DNA of 17,361 bases. Source: Negativicoccus succinicivorans (GTDB taxonomy: Bacteria; Bacillota; Negativicutes; Veillonellales; Negativicoccaceae). The number at the start of each line of letters is the position of its first letter. Positions within the stretch are counted from its first letter, which is position 1. A model generated the notes under the pieces. The model searched no databases, was not told where the DNA came from, and saw only the letters and a list, made by a program, of their open reading frames with translations. Shown here piece after piece: positions 13,737 through 17,361 of this stretch. The translations under genes and the position numbers were made by a program. Location of the stretch: NCBI RefSeq assembly GCF_018373335.1, contig NZ_JAHAHH010000015.1, forward strand, positions 1 through 17,361. Direction: 5' to 3'.

Positions 13737-14717
13737 ATGATAGAAGATAAGAATTTTGACATCGAAACAGTCGAACTGTCGGCTGACGAACGGTACGGTA
13801 AATTTGTTTGTGAACCGCTGGATCGCGGTTACGGCATTACCTTGGGTAACAGCTTGCGGCGCGTTTTGCTGTCCTCATTGGACGGCGTCGCCATTACCTC
13901 CATTAAAATCGATGGCGTATTGCACGAATTCTCCACCATCCCCGGTGTCCGGGAAGACGTGACCGATATCATCCTGAACCTCAAAAAAGTGTGCTTCAAA
14001 GCACACAGCGAAGCGGAATTTCCGTTAGAAGTCCGGGTCGATATAGAAAAAGAAGGCCAATTCACGGCCGGCGACATCGCCGTTCCGTCGGAATTGGAAA
14101 TCTTGAACAGCGATCTGCACATTGCCACGCTTGACAACGATGCTCACGTGGTAATGACCCTTACGATTGATCGCGGCCACGGCTATGTGCCGGCGACGAA
14201 GAACAAGAGCGAAGATGATGCGATTGGCGTCATCCCGATCGATTCGATTTTCTCGCCGATTTTGCGGGCCAACTACAAAGTAGAAGACACCCGCGTCGGT
14301 AACGAACTCGACTACGATAAAATGACATTGGAACTGACCACCGACGGCTCGATCGGAGCCAAGGACGCCGTAGCGAAAGCAGCGACCATCCTGGTCATGT
14401 ACCTGCGTCATTTCCAAAACATCGCGACCGACCGTGACCTCATCGCTGTCAGCACGAACTTTGACAACGAAGAGGAAACGGCGACGGAACCGGAAATTGA
14501 TTTCGAATCGATCCGTATTGAAGAATTGGAACTTTCCGTTCGGGCCTTCAACTGCCTGAAACGCGCCAACATCAATACGCTTGCGGACTTGCTCAAAAAG
14601 ACCGAAGATGACTTAACGAAAGTACGCAACTTGGGTAAAAAATCGATTGAAGAAATCAAAGAACGCCTGGCCGAATATGACGGTCACGGTTTGACCTTGA
14701 AACAAAAGGACGAATAG
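13737..14717 (+). CDS. rpoA: RNA polymerase alpha subunit
   Basis: The 326-residue protein has the N-terminal domain (about 1-230) that dimerises and assembles beta and beta', with GYGITLGNSLRRVLLSSLDG near residues 30-50. A Glu-rich linker follows, then the C-terminal domain (about 255-320). The DNA-contacting residues of the C-terminal domain equivalent to E. coli R265, N268, C269, G296, K298 and S299 are present as R269, N272, C273, G300, K302 and S303. Binding to AT-rich UP elements and to activators should therefore be intact. AGGAGGAGG precedes the ATG, and 46 bases separate it from rpsK. Its place in the ribosomal cluster links polymerase supply to ribosome synthesis. Confidence 0.98.
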   Translation: MIEDKNFDIETVELSADERYGKFVCEPLDRGYGITLGNSLRRVLLSSLDGVAITSIKIDGVLHEFSTIPGVREDVTDIILNLKKVCFKAHSEAEFPLEVRVDIEKEGQFTAGDIAVPSELEILNSDLHIATLDNDAHVVMTLTIDRGHGYVPATKNKSEDDAIGVIPIDSIFSPILRANYKVEDTRVGNELDYDKMTLELTTDGSIGAKDAVAKAATILVMYLRHFQNIATDRDLIAVSTNFDNEEETATEPEIDFESIRIEELELSVRAFNCLKRANINTLADLLKKTEDDLTKVRNLGKKSIEEIKERLAEYDGHGLTLKQKDE

Positions 14718-14729
14718 AGGAGGAAAAAA

Positions 14730-15068
14730 ATGGCCTACAGCAAGTTGGGACGCAATACCGCAGCACGTAAAGCGTTGTTGCGCAACATGGTGACCTCCCT
14801 GCTCCAGCATGAACGCATTGAAACGACGGAAACGAAAGCAAAAGAACTGCGGCGCGTAGCGGATCAGATGATTACGCTCGGCAAACGTGGTGATTTACAT
14901 GCCCGTCGTCAAGCTTTGGCTTTCATCATGGATGAAGGGATTGTATCCAAACTGTTCGGCGAAATTGCTGAAAAGTACGCTGACCGTGAAGGCGGTTACA
15001 CACGCGTGCTGAAAATCGGCCCCCGCAAAGGGGACGCCGCTCCGATGGCAATCATCGAGTTGGTATAA
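14730..15068 (+). CDS. rplQ: 50S ribosomal protein L17
   Basis: The 112-residue protein opens MAYSKLGRNTAARKALLRNM and continues VTSLLQHERIETTETKAKEL, the L17 signature, ending GGYTRVLKIGPRKGDAAPMAIIELV. L17 lies near the exit of the polypeptide tunnel on the outer face of the large subunit. GAGGAGG directly after the rpoA stop serves as its ribosome binding site. It is the last gene of the cluster: a strong terminator begins three bases after its stop codon. The sequence is complete and ordinary. Confidence 0.98.
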   Translation: MAYSKLGRNTAARKALLRNMVTSLLQHERIETTETKAKELRRVADQMITLGKRGDLHARRQALAFIMDEGIVSKLFGEIAEKYADREGGYTRVLKIGPRKGDAAPMAIIELV

Positions 15069-15071
15069 TGT

Positions 15072-15103
15072 AAAAAAGATCGTGCGCTTGCACGATCTTT
15101 TTT
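15072..15103. terminator. Symmetric rho-independent terminator of the ribosomal cluster
   Basis: A perfect 14-bp stem (15072-15085 with 15090-15103) closes a GCTT loop. The outer part is six A opposite six T, so the 3' T-run ends transcripts from rplQ. The mirror-image A-run would do the same for anything arriving from the other strand. It starts three bases after the rplQ stop. The perfect pairing and T-run make this a confident call. Confidence 0.95.
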
Positions 15104-15194
15104 ATTACCGCCTTACGTTGTATTTCACATACTGAAACACGCGCGGTAACCGCTTTTCTTTGTCAGAATTCGGTATAGAGAAAATAAAAAAATG

Positions 15195-15223
15195 TTGGCG
15201 CTGCGTCGGCGTTATGGTATACT
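15195..15223 (+). promoter_or_regulatory. Extended -10 promoter of the tRNA-Arg gene
   Basis: TTGGCG at 15195-15200 is followed, after exactly 17 bases, by TATACT at 15218-15223, with the extended -10 dinucleotide TG at 15215-15216. The distance from the -10 end to the tRNA 5' end is 11 bases, so transcription would begin near or just before the mature 5' end. The AT-rich stretch just upstream (about 15178-15193) could act as an UP element. The stretch 15104-15177 between the terminator and this promoter shows nothing else I can name. Confidence 0.8.
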
Positions 15224-15234
15224 ATTTTAGTAAT

Positions 15235-15309
15235 GCGCCTATAGCTCAGGGGATAGAGCACCGGTCTCCGGAACCGGGTGCGCAGGTTCGATTCCTGCTA
15301 GGCGCACCA
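15235..15309 (+). tRNA. tRNA-Arg (anticodon CCG)
   Basis: The 75-base gene folds as a complete cloverleaf. The acceptor GCGCCTA (15235-15241) pairs with TAGGCGC (15299-15305); the D stem is GCTC/GAGC; the anticodon stem is CCGGT/ACCGG; the T stem is GCAGG/CCTGC with loop TTCGATT. The seven-base anticodon loop CTCCGGA puts CCG at 15268-15270, which reads the Arg codon CGG. CCA is encoded at 15307-15309. The gene has its own promoter and terminator and is not part of a tRNA cluster. Its 3' end faces an integrase remnant, so it has probably served as an integration target. Confidence 0.96.
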
Positions 15310-15316
15310 GCATAAT

Positions 15317-15350
15317 AAAGGCCTCTCGAAAATTCGAGAAGCCTTTTTTT
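15317..15350 (+). terminator. Rho-independent terminator of the tRNA-Arg gene
   Basis: AAAGGC (15317-15322) pairs with GCCTTT (15341-15346), and TCTCGAA (15324-15330) with TTCGAGA (15333-15339), with one C/A mismatch between the two helices. Seven T follow from 15344. It begins eight bases after the encoded CCA, so it very likely ends the tRNA transcript. Confidence 0.9.
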
Positions 15351-15354
15351 CATG

Positions 15355-15376
15355 TTTGAGCCCAATTTGAGCCCAA
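15355..15376. repeat. Perfect tandem 11-bp repeat beside the integrase remnant
   Basis: TTTGAGCCCAA occurs at 15355-15365 and again at 15366-15376 with no gap. It lies between the tRNA terminator and the 3' end of the integrase fragment. Short direct repeats in this position are usual for arm-type binding sites of tyrosine integrases, so I read it as part of an old attachment site. The repeat is certain; the role is inferred. Confidence 0.7.
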
Positions 15377-15439
15377 TTGGATTTGGATTATTGGAAAAGA
15401 TACGCACATATGAGGCCTTTTCTTCTTAAAAAACATTTT

Positions 15440-15793
15440 TCAAGCATCGCTTGGATCGATAATCGAATCAAGCGCAGTTACGGCAACACCTTGATTGGCC
15501 AGCGTTAAATGTGAATAGGTGTCTAAGGTCATGTCAATACTGGCATGACCTAACCTTTCTTGAACGATTTTCGGGTTTATTCCGGCTAATAATAGTAGTG
15601 TTGCATGAGTATGCCTAAGGTCATGAAAGCGAATATGACGCATGATTTTGGCATCTTTTAAAAGCTTTTGGAACTTTCTTGAACTGTAGTGTCTTTTGTT
15701 ATAGCCGTGTCCGAATAGACCGCCTATGATCCAATCACAATTCTCATAAAGATTTCCTACGTTTTCTCTGTATGAGATCGGCGTATTGTCCAT
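15440..15793 (-). pseudogene. Tyrosine recombinase (phage/ICE-type integrase), C-terminal remnant
   Basis: On the minus strand about 117 codons encode the last part of a tyrosine recombinase catalytic domain. They include the box II motif HDLRH with H57 and R60, the LGH motif with H83, and the nucleophile Y93 in DTYSHL (numbered from the ATG at 15793). The first catalytic Arg, the beta-hairpin Lys and the whole core-binding and arm-binding N-terminus are missing. A full integrase would be about 350-400 residues. The frame stays open a little further into the amidohydrolase leader and start, but that part is not integrase. The DNA is visibly richer in A and T than its neighbours. Position next to a tRNA 3' end points to a decayed integrated element. 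Confidence 0.85.
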
Positions 15794-15824
15794 ACTGTCG
15801 ATTTGGTTCCTTGTTCCCGACAGT
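15794..15824. repeat. Inverted repeat ahead of the amidohydrolase gene
   Basis: ACTGTCG at 15794-15800 is matched by its exact reverse complement CGACAGT at 15818-15824, across 17 bases. It lies at the broken edge of the integrase remnant, 57 bases before the amidohydrolase start. It could be an operator, an RNA hairpin or a trace of the deletion. No convincing promoter could be picked out between here and 15881, so the role is unknown. Confidence 0.4.
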
Positions 15825-15881
15825 GCCGGCAAGCCGCAGGAAAAACAGTAATCACGAGTATTGACGGAAAGGAAGACAGTT

Positions 15882-17081
15882 ATGTTGACAGATAAGTTGA
15901 TGCAAATGCTGGAAGCACGCAAGGATGAAATGATTCAAATTCGCCGGCATCTTCACGAACATCCGGAAGTATCGTTTGAAGAAGTGGAAACGGCGAAATA
16001 CATTTCCGATTTTTACGCCGGAAAAGATGTCAAAATCGACAAAGAGATCGCCGGCAAGCATGGTCTCGTGGTCACCATTAAAGGCGGTAAACCGGGCAAA
16101 ACAATCGGCTTGCGTGCCGATTTCGATGCCTTGCCCGTACAGGAAGAAACGGGATTGCCCTTTGCCTCCCAAACGCCCGGCGTGATGCATGCCTGCGGGC
16201 ATGACGGACATACCGCCTACCTGATGGTCTTGGCGGATTGTCTTATTCAGCTCAAAGACGAGCTCTGCGGTACCATCAAGATCATTCACCAAAATGCGGA
16301 AGAAATGGCGCCCGGCGGGGCAAAAGACATCGTCGCGTCCGGCGTACTCGATGATCTGGATTATGTCTTTGCCATTCACTTCCTGCCGACAGGACCGGCG
16401 GGCGGTGTCGGCTGGCGCAAAGAATTCACCTTTACCGGTCGTTCCTACATGAAACTCAAAATCACGGGAGTGGGCGGTCACGGCTCCTCGCCGCATTTGG
16501 CCAATGACGCCATCGTGGCCGGATCGTACTTCGTCACGCAGGCGCAGACCGTCATCAGCCGTCGCTTGAGTCCGTTTGACGTCGGTGTCATTACCATCGG
16601 TTCGTTTGACGGCAAAGGACAGTTCAACATCATCAAGGAATCGGTCGAACTCGAAGGCGACATCCGCTGCATGTCGACCGGCGCACAAGAAATCGTGGAA
16701 CGCGAACTGACCAACTTGGTGAAAGGATTGGAAGTCGGTTTCGGTGTGAAATGCGACTTCACCTATTACAATGATTATCCGCCGCTCTACAACGATCCCG
16801 AATTAACGGAACGGGTCGTGAAGATACTGGAAGCGGCACGGGATAAAGACGAACGGATCACCGACGTGAAAGAATTTCCGGCGCAAGCACCGTCGGAAGA
16901 CTTCTCGTATTACACGAAAATCTGCCCCGGTTGCTACTTCTTCATCTCGGCGACTCCGAAAGGCGTCGACAAACCGGTCTACAATCACAACCCGAAATTC
17001 GACATCGACGAAGATGCTCTCTTGGTCGCCGCCAAAGCGGTCGGTTATGTCGTGATGGGAATCGGACAGGAAGAAGAATAA
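15882..17081 (+). CDS. M20-family amidohydrolase (hippurate hydrolase / N-acyl-amino-acid hydrolase type)
   Basis: The 399-residue protein is a zinc-type M20 peptidase-family hydrolase. Visible motifs are RRHLHEHPEVSFEE at 21-34, GLRADFDALPVQEETGLPF at 76-94, the metal-binding HACGHDGH at 103-110 (C105, H107), the catalytic EE at 140-141 and H166. A dimerisation domain with GVGGHGSSPHLANDAI follows, and the C-terminal end has APSEDFSYY and YNHNPKFDID. Such enzymes remove acyl groups from N-acyl amino acids; the exact substrate cannot be told from sequence. No signal peptide is seen, so it is cytoplasmic. The ATG at 15882 follows GGAAAGGAAG; an upstream in-frame TTG at 15861 lies before that site and is rejected. 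It is intact and followed by its own terminator. Confidence 0.93.
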   Translation: MLTDKLMQMLEARKDEMIQIRRHLHEHPEVSFEEVETAKYISDFYAGKDVKIDKEIAGKHGLVVTIKGGKPGKTIGLRADFDALPVQEETGLPFASQTPGVMHACGHDGHTAYLMVLADCLIQLKDELCGTIKIIHQNAEEMAPGGAKDIVASGVLDDLDYVFAIHFLPTGPAGGVGWRKEFTFTGRSYMKLKITGVGGHGSSPHLANDAIVAGSYFVTQAQTVISRRLSPFDVGVITIGSFDGKGQFNIIKESVELEGDIRCMSTGAQEIVERELTNLVKGLEVGFGVKCDFTYYNDYPPLYNDPELTERVVKILEAARDKDERITDVKEFPAQAPSEDFSYYTKICPGCYFFISATPKGVDKPVYNHNPKFDIDEDALLVAAKAVGYVVMGIGQEEE

Positions 17082-17097
17082 CAAATACGGTTATACG

Positions 17098-17126
17098 AAT
17101 GCCCTTGCCGAAGCAAGGGCATTTTT
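17098..17126 (+). terminator. Rho-independent terminator after the amidohydrolase gene
   Basis: AATGCCCTTGC (17098-17108) and GCAAGGGCATT (17113-17123) form an 11-bp perfect stem around a CGAA loop, with a T-run to 17126. It begins 16 bases after the stop codon. This separates the amidohydrolase gene from the exported-protein gene downstream. Confidence 0.93.
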
Positions 17127-17164
17127 GTATTACCGCGCGAAGCCGTCATACCGAACGCAGGGGG

Positions 17165-17193
17165 TTGCAATTTGTCGGGTGAGGATATATGAT
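17165..17193 (+). promoter_or_regulatory. Probable promoter of the exported-protein gene
   Basis: TTGCAA at 17165-17170 and TATGAT at 17188-17193 are separated by exactly 17 bases and resemble the housekeeping consensus at four and five of six positions. The predicted start of transcription lies near 17200, leaving an AT-rich leader of about 40 bases before the ATG at 17243. It stands just downstream of a terminator, as expected for a new transcription unit. Confidence 0.65.
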
Positions 17194-17242
17194 GCAGATT
17201 AAGAATAGTAACTATATTTTTAACGTATGAGGTGATGGCAAA

Positions 17243-17361
17243 ATGAAACGGATCAGACGGGAACGACTGTTGGCGAGCCTTGTCGGCGCGGCGGTATTGG
17301 CGGGAAGCGTCGGCGTGACGACACAGGCGGCGGAGGCGCTGACGGATGCGGAGATTTTACA
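17243..17361 (+). CDS. Exported protein of unknown family, N-terminus only (partial)
   Basis: The last 119 bases open a reading frame that runs off the window: 39 codons plus two bases. The peptide has a clear signal sequence: a basic start (MKRIRRER), a hydrophobic core at about residues 9-25 (LLASLVGAAVLAGSVGV) and an Ala-rich cleavage region (TTQAAEA) near residue 32. The mature protein would begin close to LTDAEIL. GAGGTGA lies seven bases before the ATG. An ATG at 17235 ends after three codons and is not a gene. The remaining residues are too few to name a family. Surface-layer or outer-membrane proteins often start this way, but nothing here proves it. Confidence 0.75.
   Translation, partial: MKRIRRERLLASLVGAAVLAGSVGVTTQAAEALTDAEIL

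Noticed and set aside
15143..15153. Near-palindrome GCGGTAACCGC, sharing the ten bases GGTAACCGCT with the tuf-rpsJ leader (210-219)
   Set aside because: A one-base loop cannot form a useful hairpin, and a single shared 10-mer between two places is not enough to claim a common site.
15825..15850. Possible second copy of the tRNA 3' end (right attachment site) near GCCGCAGG
   Set aside because: Only a few bases resemble the tRNA T arm; no run matching the acceptor end or CCA is present.
15861..15881. TTG start giving the amidohydrolase seven extra residues
   Set aside because: The ribosome binding site GGAAAGGAAG lies inside this stretch and points to the ATG at 15882, which gives the normal N-terminus.
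15794..15922. Upstream extension of the minus-strand integrase frame
   Set aside because: It runs through the amidohydrolase leader and first codons in antisense and shows no recombinase features.
17235..17246. ATG at 17235 as the start of the exported protein
   Set aside because: It is out of frame and reaches TGA after three codons; the ATG at 17243 has the better-spaced GAGGTGA.
1..17361. CRISPR arrays, insertion sequences, riboswitches of known classes, toxin-antitoxin pairs
   Set aside because: No repeat-spacer pattern, transposase or recognisable aptamer was seen; apart from the integrase remnant the window is core housekeeping DNA.

Overview
The window is the S10-spc-alpha ribosomal protein supercluster of a Firmicutes-type bacterium. 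Strong AGGAGG-type ribosome binding sites precede most genes. The gene order matches the Bacillus subtilis cluster as I remember it: rpsJ to rplQ, with adk, map, a small KOW-domain gene, infA and rpmJ after secY, and no rpsD between rpsK and rpoA. Adenylate kinase carries a Bacillus-type Cys3-Asp zinc LID. Balanced base composition, a long non-zinc S14 in the spc operon, an Arg-rich tail on S3 and a secreted protein gene nearby would suit a member of the Negativicutes (Megasphaera, Dialister or Veillonella relatives). That placement is inference from general impression, not a proven assignment.

Layout: the 3' end of tuf (1-178) is followed by a 143-base leader with several hairpins. Thirty-one plus-strand genes then run from rpsJ (322) to rplQ (15068), with gaps under 50 bases and several stop/start overlaps (TAATG, TGATG, ATGA, and 23 bases for the KOW gene and infA). 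I see no internal terminator and no clear internal promoter, so one long transcript is likely. It ends at a perfect 14-bp terminator hairpin at 15072-15103. The genes encode 26 ribosomal proteins plus SecY (protein export), Adk (nucleotide balance), Map (removal of initiator Met), a KOW-domain protein, IF-1 and the RNA polymerase alpha subunit. Translation, export, protein maturation and transcription are therefore produced together.

Downstream is a self-contained tRNA-Arg(CCG) gene with its own extended -10 promoter and terminator. An AT-rich scar follows, about 450 bases long. It holds a perfect tandem 11-bp repeat and the C-terminal end of a tyrosine recombinase on the minus strand, most simply read as the remains of an element that integrated at the tRNA. 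After it come an intact M20-family amidohydrolase gene (15882-17081) with its own terminator, and the start of a gene for an exported protein (17243 to the window edge) behind a recognisable promoter.

No clearly new system is visible. The points most worth a second look are the S14 exchange, the S3 tail, the KOW/infA overlap, the tuf-rpsJ leader and the integration scar. No stretch over 300 bases lacks a gene or gene remnant.
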